Source: Bacteroidota bacterium (lineage in GTDB: Bacteria; Bacteroidota; Ignavibacteria; Ignavibacteriales; Melioribacteraceae). From it: a stretch of 64,000 nt of DNA. The translations under genes and the position numbers were made by a program. Below are positions 37,081 through 44,416 of this stretch, one piece after another. The stretch covers positions 36,380 to 100,379 of the forward strand of contig JAHJUE010000025.1 in NCBI GenBank assembly GCA_018829205.1, in the 5' to 3' direction. A model generated the notes under the pieces. It saw only the letters and a program-made list of their open reading frames with translations, searched no databases and had not been told where the DNA came from. The first letter of the stretch is position 1; each line of letters starts with the position of its first letter.

Positions 37081-38268
37081 TTATGTTTCAGGATGAAAAG
37101 GATTAACAAACGTATTATTTACCTTTCCGGTTCTTCCGAACTGCACTACCGAATAGCCGAATTTATCTCTTAACTTTGTAACGGCACGCAGCATTTTTCT
37201 TCTTCGTATTTCTTCTTCGTCAAAAAGAAATTCCTGTTCGCTGAATTCGCTGAACTTAGTTAAATGAATTCCTATTAAACGCACGCTTACCCTTCTTTTG
37301 TAATTATTTCTGAAAAGCTGAACGGCCGTATCAAAAATTGTTTTATCGTCGTCGGTAGCTTTAATTGTTTTTGCGCGCGTTATTGTTGTAAAATCGGAAT
37401 AGCGGAGTTTTATGCTTATGGTTGATGTCTGCCAGTTTTTATCGCGCAATATCTGGCAAACTTGCCCGGTAAGTTTAAATAAAGTTTCTTCAATTTTTTC
37501 CCTGCTTGTTACGTCCTGTCCATAAGTTCTTTCTTTAGATACGCTTTTTCTAAGCTGCGGGGGAGCTATATAATCCTTTCCTTCGCCGCAGGCTTTATGC
37601 CAAAGGTCTATGCCGTATTTACCGAATGCGGCGCCGAAATAATCTTCGGGCAATTTTGTAATATCGCCTATTAAATAAATTCCTTTCTCATTTAGCGCCT
37701 TGTGCATAACCTTTCCCACACCTGGAATTGTTTCAACCGGCATTGGGGCTAAAAAATATTTTTCCATTCCCGGAATAACGTATGTTATTCCTTCGGGTTT
37801 CATACAATCAGAAGCTATTTTCGCGACTGTTTTATTTGAGGCAATTCCTATTGAACACGGCAGCGATACCTTGTTCATAATTTCTTTTTGAATTTTTGAA
37901 GCGAATATAAACAGCGAACCGTAAATTTTTGCGCAGCCGCTGAAGTCCATGTAAAATTCATCAATTGACGCCTGTTCCATCATAGGCGCGTATTGCTCCA
38001 GAATGCTTTTTACCGCTTTGGAAAACCTTGAATATTCTCCGTGCGAACCGTGCACATAAATTCCGTGCGGACAAAGTTTATAAGCTTTACGTATGGGCAT
38101 TGCCGAATGCAGTCCGTATTTGCGCGCTTCGTAAGAACAGGCTGTTACTACTCCGCGTCCGTGAGGATCGCCTCCTACAATTACAGGTTTCCCGTTAAGA
38201 GACGGATCGAGTACTCTTTCTACCGACACAAAAAACGCGTCCAGATCTAGATGGAATATTGTTTTCAT
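37081..38268 (-). CDS. dinB: Y-family DNA polymerase IV / ImuB-like
   Basis: A translesion polymerase of 395 residues. The catalytic acidic residues are all present: D8 in HLDLDAFFVSVE, and D103/E104 in ASIDEFYMDFSG. SYEARKYGLHSAMP is the conserved fingers motif; GIASNKTVAKIASD and the helix-hairpin-helix IPGVGKVMHKAL follow; a little-finger domain (about 240-350) is present. The tail does not show an obvious beta-clamp motif except possibly QEFLFDEE. ImuB proteins usually lack the catalytic residues; this one keeps them, so it is a true DinB. It is followed by the dnaE-like fragment, suggesting a damage-tolerance operon. Confidence 0.95.
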   Translation of the reverse strand: MKTIFHLDLDAFFVSVERVLDPSLNGKPVIVGGDPHGRGVVTACSYEARKYGLHSAMPIRKAYKLCPHGIYVHGSHGEYSRFSKAVKSILEQYAPMMEQASIDEFYMDFSGCAKIYGSLFIFASKIQKEIMNKVSLPCSIGIASNKTVAKIASDCMKPEGITYVIPGMEKYFLAPMPVETIPGVGKVMHKALNEKGIYLIGDITKLPEDYFGAAFGKYGIDLWHKACGEGKDYIAPPQLRKSVSKERTYGQDVTSREKIEETLFKLTGQVCQILRDKNWQTSTISIKLRYSDFTTITRAKTIKATDDDKTIFDTAVQLFRNNYKRRVSVRLIGIHLTKFSEFSEQEFLFDEEEIRRRKMLRAVTKLRDKFGYSVVQFGRTGKVNNTFVNPFHPET

Positions 38269-38293
38269 AAATTTTATAGTTAGTTACTCACTC

Positions 38294-38349
38294 CCTCGAC
38301 TCCGCTTGAAACAATTTTGTTTTGTCATGCTGAGCGAAGTCGAAGCATG
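38294..38349 (+). repeat. 56-bp direct repeat, left copy
   Basis: Begins CCTCGACTCCGCTTGAAAC and ends GAAGTCGAAGCATG. It is identical over 56 bp to 38838-38893 in the same orientation. Shorter echoes of GCGAAGTCGAAGCATG follow at 38350-38385. The type resembles dispersed intergenic repeats seen in this bacterial group. Confidence 0.96.
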
Positions 38350-38447
38350 GGCGAAGTCGAAGCATGAGCGAAACCAAAGCATGAGCGGATTTGCGACAGG
38401 CAGTCTAAAGTGTAGAAAAAGTTGAAGTATGCGAATATTAGAAAATA

Positions 38448-38753
38448 TTAGAGATTATCAACATTACTTTCATTTTTACATTTAGCTAATTCGTGTAGCA
38501 GCTTAAAGTCCCCATCAATCAAAGCTTCTTTCTTTTTTCTGCTCCATCCTTATATTTGTTTTTCTGCTCTAATGGCCTCTCTTATATCTTGATGTTCTTT
38601 TGAGTAAACCAATTTTACAGGTAATCTTCTGGAAGTGAAACCGGCAAACCTCCCGGTTTCATGTTCGGTGATTCTCTTTTCAAGGTCAGAAGTACATCCG
38701 GTATAATAACTGCCGTCAGAACATTTTAATATGTAAACAAAGCCGTGCTTCAT
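38448..38753 (-). pseudogene. GIY-YIG nuclease gene interrupted by an in-frame TAA
   Basis: The start ATG is at 38751-38753 (MKHGFVYILKCSDGSYYTG). The GIY-YIG core YILKCSDGSYYTGCTSDLEKRI is intact, and the frame proceeds to REAIRAEKQI before TAA at 38550-38552. Beyond the stop the same frame continues GWSRKKKEALIDGDF and on to a TAA at 38448-38450. Family members read KQI-K-GWSRKKKEAL, so a single AAA-to-TAA change explains the stop. The upstream frame to 38924 is translated repeat DNA and not part of the gene. It is flanked by 56-bp direct repeats. A 67-residue truncated product may still fold, but the C-terminal helix is lost. Confidence 0.85.
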
Positions 38754-38803
38754 AAACACTATCCTTTGTTTTAATTTTATATGCTGTCCCCTCCCTCGAC
38801 TCC

Positions 38804-38826
38804 GCCTGCCTACCGGCGAGGCAGGC
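38804..38826. repeat. Imperfect palindrome
   Basis: GCCTGCC / GGCAGGC arms surround a 9-base centre (TACCGGCGA). It lies within the repeat-rich stretch beside the right 56-bp repeat and is a possible hairpin in either strand's transcript. Confidence 0.7.
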
Positions 38827-38837
38827 TCGGGATGACA

Positions 38838-38893
38838 CCTCGACTCCGCTTGAAACAATTTTGTTTTGTCATGCTGAGCGAAGTCGAAGCATG
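38838..38893 (+). repeat. 56-bp direct repeat, right copy
   Basis: Identical to 38294-38349. The two copies bracket the broken GIY-YIG gene (38448-38753). Together with the adjacent palindrome they fill the space between dinB and the DUF72 gene. Confidence 0.96.
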
Positions 38894-38913
38894 AGCGGGG
38901 ATATATCCTAATA

Positions 38914-39783
38914 TTAAACCGCAATTCTTACAAGCCGCGAATAGGTTTGAATTGTTGTTTGCGGTATTTCAATTTTGCCTCTGTCCTTAAGCAGAGAAAG
39001 CATTTCAAAAGCGTTGGCTACCGCGTCCCCTTTGGGATGGTTGTTCATAATAACATATATCTTTTTTACCTGGTGATATATCTCTCTTATCTTTCTTTCA
39101 AACTCGAGCAGTTCGCCGGGCGAGTATAAATAATTATAACGTATATTTTGTTCATCGTAGCTCATCTCTTTCCCGAAGTTTTTTAATGAATCGCGCCATG
39201 CTTCTTCATTGCGTCCGTGAAAGCGGAAATACGCCATGTTATTTGAGGCTAACGGATTAAACTGAATTGATCTGCCGATATCCGGCTGATCAATTGTACA
39301 GAAAGTAATCTTGCGTGCTTTTTTATTTTCCCATGATGAATGGCGCACTTCAACAAATCTGTCGTATCCTTCAAATATGTTTACAAGTGCGCCCAGGTAT
39401 TTTATGTTTACATCCGTACATTCAAACGAATACGGAAACTGCAGCAGAACTCCGCCCAGTCTTTCTTCCCTTTTCAACAAATCAAGCATAGAAGAAAACG
39501 CTTTTACATCGCAGTTGCTGAATCTTTTGCTGTGAGTGAAACTGTAATGCAATTTTAGAACAAACATGAAGTCGACGCATGCTTCAACCTTTTTTATCCA
39601 ATTATATACGGCTTTTTCGGAAAATGGTTTATAGAACGTAGCGTTTACTTCTACAACATTAAAGTACTGCGAATAAAAGGTAAGCCAGTTGAAACTGCTT
39701 GTCTGATTCTGCGGATAAAAACTAGGCGACCAGTCGTGATATGTCCACCCGGCTGTACCAATGTAGAGTTTTGGGGTTTTCAA
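38914..39783 (-). CDS. DUF72 / YecE-family TIM-barrel protein
   Basis: A 289-residue protein with the family opening LYIGTAGWTYHDWSPSFYP, then VEVNATFYKPFSEKAVYNWI, VLLQFPYSFE, RFVEVRHSSWE, YFRFHGRNEEAW and VIMNNHPKGDAVANA, in the usual order. The biochemical role of DUF72 proteins is not settled. The start is a TTG (39781-39783); no ATG lies near. It follows, on the same strand, a DinB-family gene 77 bp away. Confidence 0.92.
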   Translation of the reverse strand: MKTPKLYIGTAGWTYHDWSPSFYPQNQTSSFNWLTFYSQYFNVVEVNATFYKPFSEKAVYNWIKKVEACVDFMFVLKLHYSFTHSKRFSNCDVKAFSSMLDLLKREERLGGVLLQFPYSFECTDVNIKYLGALVNIFEGYDRFVEVRHSSWENKKARKITFCTIDQPDIGRSIQFNPLASNNMAYFRFHGRNEEAWRDSLKNFGKEMSYDEQNIRYNYLYSPGELLEFERKIREIYHQVKKIYVIMNNHPKGDAVANAFEMLSLLKDRGKIEIPQTTIQTYSRLVRIAV

Positions 39784-39860
39784 ATTATTGTATGATTTTA
39801 ATTGCGGAAAATTTACATGTTATTGTGTGCTGCGGAGATCAAGTTTATCTATTCTTACAT

Positions 39861-40331
39861 TTACATTTGTCCATAAGGCATCTGCGGCTTTTTACCCAGC
39901 AGTCTGGCGTAAACAGCCAATGCGCCTCTGTGATGCGCTGTATGATCGACTATAGCGCCTACAACGGCCATTTTGGGAGCCCCGGTCATTATCTGAGCCG
40001 TAATAGGAGCCGTCAATTCACTTTCAGACACTTTATTGATTAGTTCAATCCCCCGTTCTACATTTTGCTTTAATTGGTTAATACCTTCTGTTAGAGAAGT
40101 ATATTTTTTCATTCTTTCTTCATAACCGTCGAAACTCATATCAAATCCTTTATCTCCGAAAGCTCCTTCCAAAAACCAGGCAACTGTTTCCGAAGTGTGG
40201 CCTACATGCTGCGCTACGGTGTACATTTCTTCATTAGGTTTAAAATCCGAATCTTTTTCTGTTAGGCAATTAATTGTGTTGAGAAAAAATTTCTCTTGAG
40301 TTTTCAATTGTTCAATCAGACCTTCTTTCAT
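39861..40331 (-). CDS. DinB/YfiT-like four-helix metalloenzyme-type protein
   Basis: A 156-residue member of the DinB-like (DUF664/YfiT) helical-bundle family, unrelated to the DinB polymerase. The three metal-ligand His positions are plausible: H in VAQHVGHTSET and the pair in VVDHTAHHRGALAVYARL. Many members are thiol-dependent transferases or hydrolases of unknown substrate; given the possible peptide-thiol cluster at 22.8-26.9 kb this is suggestive only. The ATG at 40329-40331 is preceded by GGAGAA. Confidence 0.88.
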   Translation of the reverse strand: MKEGLIEQLKTQEKFFLNTINCLTEKDSDFKPNEEMYTVAQHVGHTSETVAWFLEGAFGDKGFDMSFDGYEERMKKYTSLTEGINQLKQNVERGIELINKVSESELTAPITAQIMTGAPKMAVVGAIVDHTAHHRGALAVYARLLGKKPQMPYGQM

Positions 40332-40483
40332 GGTACGTTCTCCTTTTTAATTTTGATTAAGTTAAAATGATGATGTTAAGATTAAAAACCGATTAATCTA
40401 TTACATCATAAAATGTGAAAGTGAAATGAATATTTATTTATAAACTGTTTGAAGTTTTTATCGCAGTATTGCTACGTGTGCTA

Positions 40484-40903
40484 TTATTCGCCTTGCAGAG
40501 TAAGGAGAATTTTTCTTGCGCCGCCGTGGTTGCGGTGTTCGCATAAATATATTCCCTGCCATGTCCCCATATTTAATCTTCCGTTTGATACCGGTATTGT
40601 AACCGAACTGCCGAGCAGCGAAGCTTTAATATGCGCGGGCATATCGTCGCTCCCTTCCATTGTATGGATATAATAGGGCTGATTTTCCGGAGCTAATTTA
40701 TTGAAATGCGATTCCATATCAACGCGTACATCGGGATCGGCATTTTCATTAAGTGTTAATGAAGCAGATGTATGTTTTATGAATACGTGTAAAAGTCCTG
40801 CCGAAATTTCTTTCATCTCAGGAATCTCATTAATGATTTCCTGAGTAATAATATGAAACCCGCGGCTTCTTTGTTTTAGTATTATTTCTTTTTGATAGAA
40901 CAT
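40484..40903 (-). CDS. YjbQ / UPF0047 family protein
   Basis: A 139-residue protein with the family signatures LLHVFIKHTSASLTLNENAD (His, Thr, Ser and Asn around the active-site cleft), DMESHFNKLAP, SDDMPAHIKASLLGSS and GTWQGIYLCEHRNHGGAR (C-terminal conserved His). Members of this family show weak thiamine-phosphate-synthase activity in E. coli; the true role is unknown. It stands alone on the minus strand, with AT-rich flanks. Confidence 0.93.
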   Translation of the reverse strand: MFYQKEIILKQRSRGFHIITQEIINEIPEMKEISAGLLHVFIKHTSASLTLNENADPDVRVDMESHFNKLAPENQPYYIHTMEGSDDMPAHIKASLLGSSVTIPVSNGRLNMGTWQGIYLCEHRNHGGARKILLTLQGE

Positions 40904-40909
40904 CTTTTA

Positions 40910-41020
40910 TTAATGCTGAATGTTAAGTTATAAATGTTAAATGGAATTGTTCATTTTGTAAATATTAATTTAATAAAAATAATTTTATGATGATTCATTT
41001 CATTCAAAATTCAGCATTAA
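40910..41020. repeat. Inverted repeat pair with 12-bp arms
   Basis: TTAATGCTGAAT at 40910-40921 and its exact complement at 41009-41020 enclose 87 AT-rich bases between the YjbQ and GNAT genes. Related phrases (AATGTTAA, AACATTTAGCAT) recur just inside and outside the arms. No coding frame is seen. Confidence 0.6.
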
Positions 41021-41030
41021 ACATTTAGCA

Positions 41031-41594
41031 TTATAAATAGGATCTCATAATCGGCCGCGATTTTGATCTTCTTTCAACTTCTTTGAAACCGGCTTTTATG
41101 AATGCATTGGGAAAGCCTGTCCACGCAAATGCCGCGGGCATATTTTCCGTGTACGGTTCAACCGGATAACCTTCAACTATTGCCGCTTTCTTTTTCTTAC
41201 AGAATTCAACCGCACCTTTAATAATTTCAGATGACAAGCCTTGTTTCCTATATTCTTTGGTTATAAAAAAACAGACTATTGACCATACGGGTTTATCATC
41301 AATAGGTTTTAATACTCTGGAATTTCCGAGTCTTATAAAATCCTCTCTTGGCGCAACTGAACACCAGCCTATTGCATCTTTCCCGTGGTAGGCAATTATT
41401 CCTATTGTTGTGTTTTTGGCAACCAGTTCCCTCATTGCTTTTTTATTGCCGTCTCCTTTCTGCTTCTCGAATTCAGACGCTCTTAAACGCCAGCTCATGC
41501 ACCAGCATCCTCCGCAGGCTCCGCGTTCGCCGAATAGAGTTTCAAAATCCTTCCAAGTTTTGTTAGTCAGTTGTTTGAATTTTAGTTTTGACAA
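41031..41594 (-). CDS. GNAT-family N-acetyltransferase
   Basis: A 187-residue acetyltransferase. ACGGCWCMSWRLR near the N-terminus is typical of one GNAT subfamily; the acetyl-CoA-binding strand and loop are seen in VCFFITKEYRKQGLSSEIIKGAVEFC (RxxG-type QGLS), and AFAWTGFPNAFIKAGFKEVERR closes the domain. The substrate is unknown. It lies 11 bp after the small ABM-like gene and is probably co-transcribed with it. Confidence 0.9.
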   Translation of the reverse strand: MSKLKFKQLTNKTWKDFETLFGERGACGGCWCMSWRLRASEFEKQKGDGNKKAMRELVAKNTTIGIIAYHGKDAIGWCSVAPREDFIRLGNSRVLKPIDDKPVWSIVCFFITKEYRKQGLSSEIIKGAVEFCKKKKAAIVEGYPVEPYTENMPAAFAWTGFPNAFIKAGFKEVERRSKSRPIMRSYL

Positions 41595-41605
41595 TTTATT
41601 CTCAT

Positions 41606-41914
41606 CTATTTAATAATAGTAAAAGATCCGAGCGAAATTTCTTTAAGTGTTAATAACTCACATTTTTCATCTACTTCAGCAAACTCTTTTTTATACTTTT
41701 CTCTAAAATTTATACAAGCTTCCTGGGAAGTCCAATAGTCTAAGGTTACATACCTTCCTTTATTGTTTATGTCCTTGTGAAGCTCGGTTCTTATATAGTT
41801 TTTATCCTTTCTAAATAACCGGACCCACTCCCCGTTTGGGCCGTAAGCCTCTTCAAATGCCGAAGTCATGCTTTCTTTTACGTGGAATTCCCACATGTAC
41901 ATATAAGGGTTCAT
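41606..41914 (-). CDS. Small antibiotic-biosynthesis-monooxygenase-like (dimeric alpha-beta barrel) protein
   Basis: A 102-residue protein starting MNPYMYMWEFHVKESM. EAYGPNGEWVRLFRKDKNYI, TELHKDINNKGRYVTLDYW and FREKYKKEFAEVDEKCE are the pattern of ABM-like ferredoxin-fold proteins. No catalytic assignment can be made. It is directly upstream of the GNAT gene. Confidence 0.75.
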   Translation of the reverse strand: MNPYMYMWEFHVKESMTSAFEEAYGPNGEWVRLFRKDKNYIRTELHKDINNKGRYVTLDYWTSQEACINFREKYKKEFAEVDEKCELLTLKEISLGSFTIIK

Positions 41915-41958
41915 TTTAACCTCTGATACGTTATTAAATAGTCACTTATAGTCATTAA

Positions 41959-41980
41959 GTCATGGGTGGTCATTTATTGT
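41959..41980 (+). repeat. Left inverted repeat of the four-helix-bundle cassette
   Basis: The 22 bases GTCATGGGTGGTCATT-TATTGT match, with three differences, the complement of each 36-bp unit at 42355-42426. The stop codon of the four-helix-bundle gene (41970-41972) lies inside it. Confidence 0.75.
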
Positions 41981-42335
41981 GTTGGGTCTTACCGATTGAA
42001 TTAATATAGTTATTTAATTTTACACTAAGTTTTTCTATTTCTTCAATTAATGTTTTGTATTCATTTCCCTCAATTAATTTTCTATTGTATGCTTTTGTTA
42101 TCCATGTTTTTGATTCTGAAAGAGAACCTCTTGCATAATAAAGAAAGTGTTTGTTTTCTTTAAAATGATATCGCCCGAAACCCTCACTTATATTTGCCGA
42201 CACAGAATCAATTGCACGAACTAATTGCTTTCCTATTGTATCTTTATTAAAATAATTCCATCTGGAAACTAAATCCCAAGTTTTTTCTCCCAACTCCATC
42301 GATATTTGATAAACTTGTAAATCCTCCAATTTCAA
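41970..42335 (-). CDS. Four-helix-bundle protein (23S rRNA intervening-sequence, S23-type)
   Basis: A 121-residue all-helical protein with the family signature LEDLQVYQISMELGEKTWDL, QLVRAIDSVSANISEGFGR, FLYYARGSLSESKTWITKA and EIEKLSVKLNNYI. Relatives are encoded in intervening sequences inside 23S rRNA genes in some bacteria, and as stand-alone genes elsewhere; the function is unknown. It is bounded by inverted repeats (41959-41980 and the tandem units at 42355-42426), like a small inserted cassette. Confidence 0.93.
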   Translation of the reverse strand: MKLEDLQVYQISMELGEKTWDLVSRWNYFNKDTIGKQLVRAIDSVSANISEGFGRYHFKENKHFLYYARGSLSESKTWITKAYNRKLIEGNEYKTLIEEIEKLSVKLNNYINSIGKTQHNK

Positions 42336-42354
42336 ATTTAACCTCTAGATATGA

Positions 42355-42426
42355 GACAACCAATGACCATTCATGACGGCGAAGCCATATGACAACCAAT
42401 GACCACTCATGACGGCGAAGCCAAAT
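42355..42426 (+). repeat. Two tandem 36-bp repeats upstream of the four-helix-bundle gene
   Basis: The units at 42355-42390 and 42391-42426 differ at two bases. Each contains GACAACCAATGACCA, TCATGACGGCGAAGCC and a small GGC-GAA-GCC hairpin. Part of each is an inverted match to 41959-41980 on the other side of the gene. A frame through them (WLRRHEWSLVV repeated) is repeat translation and not a gene. Confidence 0.9.
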
Positions 42427-42444
42427 GACAATTAACAACCATTA

Positions 42445-42939
42445 TTAAAAAAACTCCATCTGCTTCTCAACACCGGAGTATTCTTTTTCGTGTTTAAGCA
42501 GCCAGTCCTTGCGCCATAAACCGCCGGCGTAACCTACAAGTTTACCATCTGCCCCTATTACACGGTGACACGGAACAATAAGAGCAATCGGGTTTCTGTT
42601 GTTCGCCATTCCAACTGCGCGGACGGATTTTTCGTCCCCGAGTTTTATTGCGACATCAATATATGAACGTGTTTCGCCATAGGGTATTGCCAGCAGTTCC
42701 ATCCACACTTTCTTTTGGAAGTCAGTGCCGTATAAGTCCAGGTTGAGGGTGAATCTTTTTCTCTTCCCGGTGAAGTACTCGTCGAGCTGCTTTACGCATT
42801 TCTTCGTGTGCTCGTTTTCTACGCTTCTTTCTTCAGGGAGGGATTCGGAAAAACCCAGACTAATAATTCCTTTGGCTGAGGCGGTGATTTCGAGTATGCC
42901 GATTTCCGAGTTGTAGTATGTTTTGAATATTTCGTTCAT
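42445..42939 (-). CDS. ogt: Methylated-DNA--protein-cysteine methyltransferase
   Basis: Removes O6-alkyl groups from guanine by irreversible transfer to its own Cys. The acceptor motif IVPCHRVIGADGKLVGYAGGLWRKDWLL is present, with the helix-turn-helix and arginine finger FQKKVWMELLAIPYGETRSY and VRAVGMANNRNP. I use the ATG at 42937-42939 (MNEIFKTYY, 164 aa), since the longer frame adds a basic leader without family support. It sits in the DNA-repair zone with dinB, the dnaE halves and lexA. Confidence 0.95.
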   Translation of the reverse strand: MNEIFKTYYNSEIGILEITASAKGIISLGFSESLPEERSVENEHTKKCVKQLDEYFTGKRKRFTLNLDLYGTDFQKKVWMELLAIPYGETRSYIDVAIKLGDEKSVRAVGMANNRNPIALIVPCHRVIGADGKLVGYAGGLWRKDWLLKHEKEYSGVEKQMEFF

Positions 42940-42985
42940 GTAAAAACCTTGTTTTTTTAGGTTTGGGATCAACTCAGGTTTCTGT

Positions 42986-43033
42986 TTCACGCAAAGATCG
43001 CAAAGAAAAAAAAACGCAGAGTTCGCAAAGGTT
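42986..43033 (+). repeat. Left terminal-like inverted repeat of the GxxExxY cassette
   Basis: A 48-bp stretch built of CGCAAAG/CGCAGAG units (starts TTCACGCAAAGATCGC, ends TTCGCAAAGGTT). It aligns with the complement of 43414-43458 with about four mismatches, one short variable A/T-C block and a 3-base gap. The stop codon of the GxxExxY gene touches its inner edge. Confidence 0.88.
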
Positions 43034-43409
43034 ACAATTTATTGACAATTCTATGTATTCCCTCTTTCAATAAAACAGCATTAAAATTAATTAATAATGC
43101 TAATTTCAAGCCTGATAATTTTAGATATGTTAATGTTTGCGCAAAATGTACAGGAGCAAGTTGCTCAACTGATTTCACTTCTATTATTACTTTATTTTCC
43201 ACTATTAAATCCACTCTATAACCAACATCAAGCTTAATTTCTTTATAAATAAAAGGCATTGCTTTTTGCTGTTGAACATTCAATCCAACTTCAATTAAAT
43301 CATATGCGAGAGCATTTTCATAAGCGGATTCCAATAAACCTGGACCTAAATTTTTATGAATTTCAATCGCACTCCCAATTATTTTGTTTGATATTTTATT
43401 TTCGATCAC
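43032..43409 (-). CDS. GxxExxY protein (PD-(D/E)XK-like nuclease-fold)
   Basis: About 125 residues. GPGLLESAYENAL is the GxxExxY motif, followed by YRVDLIVENKVIIEVKSVEQL, whose D-EVK arrangement matches a PD-(D/E)XK nuclease core, and THFAQTLTYLKL-type helix and LLINF. I take the GTG at 43407-43409, with an AGAGG site upstream, giving MIENKISNKIIGSAIE, as family members usually begin. The longer frame to 43484 runs through repeat DNA. The gene is bounded tightly by inverted repeats on both sides. Function unknown. Confidence 0.88.
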   Translation of the reverse strand: MIENKISNKIIGSAIEIHKNLGPGLLESAYENALAYDLIEVGLNVQQQKAMPFIYKEIKLDVGYRVDLIVENKVIIEVKSVEQLAPVHFAQTLTYLKLSGLKLALLINFNAVLLKEGIHRIVNKL

Positions 43410-43413
43410 TTCA

Positions 43414-43458
43414 AACCTCTGCGATCTCTGCGGGAAAACTCTGCGCTCTTTGCGTGAA
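43414..43458 (+). repeat. Right terminal-like inverted repeat of the GxxExxY cassette
   Basis: A 45-bp stretch, inverted relative to 42986-43033, with CTCTGCG/CTTTGCG units. It begins 4 bp upstream of the GTG start and ends 22 bp before the 3' end of lexA. It also supplies the AGAGG ribosome site of the GxxExxY gene. Confidence 0.88.
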
Positions 43459-43480
43459 CCAAAACTCACTTTTATTAAAA

Positions 43481-44101
43481 TCACCCAACCTTTTTATCCA
43501 TGCTTCTGTAAACGCCAACTACAACACCCACAATCTTAAAGTTAGGGTGGGTCCTTTCAATTATTATAGGCTCATATTCCGGGTTTTCTGACCGGAGTTC
43601 AATTCTATTTTTCCTCCTAAAAAACCTTTTCACCACAGCGGCATCATCCAGAATTGCGGCAACAAAATGTCCGTCGCCGGGCTCAATATTGGGATTAACA
43701 ATCACCAAATCGCCGCTGAAAATATATGCATCCTTAAGACTGTCCCCTTTTACGCGAAGGAGAAATGAATCCTGCGGCATACGGGCTATAGTAGGCAGTT
43801 CAACCGTATCAATAGAATCAGGGTAGATTGTAAGCGGATTACCGGCGGCTACTTCTCCAAGCACGGGACGGGGAATAAAAAATTTATCCTCAATCGTAAG
43901 TTCAATTCCCCGTGAAATTTTTGGGTTTCTTTTTATAAATCCTTTTGACTCAATTGCCTGCAAATGCTGCTGAACGGTGGCCCTGTTTTTATAACCGAAG
44001 AAACCGGCAATTTCGGCAAGAGTAGGAACACTCCCTTTTGTCTTTCTCTCAATTAGAAATTCCAAAATTTTCTTCTGAATATTTGTTAATTCTCTTGCCA
44101 T
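43481..44101 (-). CDS. lexA: LexA repressor, SOS regulator
   Basis: The 206-residue protein has an N-terminal winged helix (TNIQKKILEFLIERK, VPTLAEIAGFFGYKNRATVQQHLQAIESKG), an Ala-Gly self-cleavage site (EVAAGNPL, A86-G87), catalytic Ser121 in VKGDSLKDAYIFSGDL and Lys158 in AAVVKRFF. Cleavage after RecA activation lifts repression. GGAGG lies 6 bp before the ATG. A palindrome 48-67 bp upstream is the likely autoregulatory operator. Confidence 0.96.
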   Translation of the reverse strand: MARELTNIQKKILEFLIERKTKGSVPTLAEIAGFFGYKNRATVQQHLQAIESKGFIKRNPKISRGIELTIEDKFFIPRPVLGEVAAGNPLTIYPDSIDTVELPTIARMPQDSFLLRVKGDSLKDAYIFSGDLVIVNPNIEPGDGHFVAAILDDAAVVKRFFRRKNRIELRSENPEYEPIIIERTHPNFKIVGVVVGVYRSMDKKVG

Positions 44102-44148
44102 TTTAAACCTCCGGCCGGTAAGTTACATTTTTATTTGGGTTTTGTTAA

Positions 44149-44168
44149 TACCATACAAATGTATGGTA
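44149..44168. promoter_or_regulatory. lexA: Probable LexA operator of lexA
   Basis: A perfect palindrome: arms TACCATACA and complement around AA. The core TACAAATGTA is identical to that at 33616-33641. Its position 48 bp before the lexA ATG suits autoregulation. The rest of 44169-44416 is AT-rich, and I see no gene in it. Confidence 0.8.
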
Positions 44169-44416
44169 AATATATAAACATGTTTTAAGTTTGTCAACAG
44201 TAAATTTTAGGATTAATATTAACATTTAACTAATGCGGATTTAAGAATGGTAATGAGAAATTGTAATTCGAAAATTAAGTAAAATGAATAGCGGTAAGGT
44301 TATTTGATTATATCGATAATAGTTAATGCAGAATGGAGTGATAATATTTAATTTTATCATTATCAATCCTACATACGGCAATATTATAAAATTAGGATAA
44401 GAAGGATTGGCAGTCT

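Noticed and set aside
38754..38924. N-terminal extension of the GIY-YIG frame (CFDFAQHDKTKLF)
   Set aside because: This part is the 56-bp repeat and a palindrome read in frame; the family start is the ATG at 38751-38753.
39861..40331. DNA-damage polymerase because of the DinB family name
   Set aside because: The sequence is a helical-bundle DinB/YfiT-like protein with metal-binding His; the polymerase DinB is at 37081-38268.
41970..42335. Ribosomal protein S23
   Set aside because: The name is historical; this family is the rRNA intervening-sequence four-helix-bundle protein, not a ribosomal protein.
42355..42426. CRISPR array
   Set aside because: Two directly adjacent 36-bp units without spacers and no cas genes nearby.
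42247..42438. ORF encoding repeated WLRRHEWSLVV
   Set aside because: It is a translation of the tandem 36-bp repeats and overlaps the real four-helix-bundle gene in another frame.
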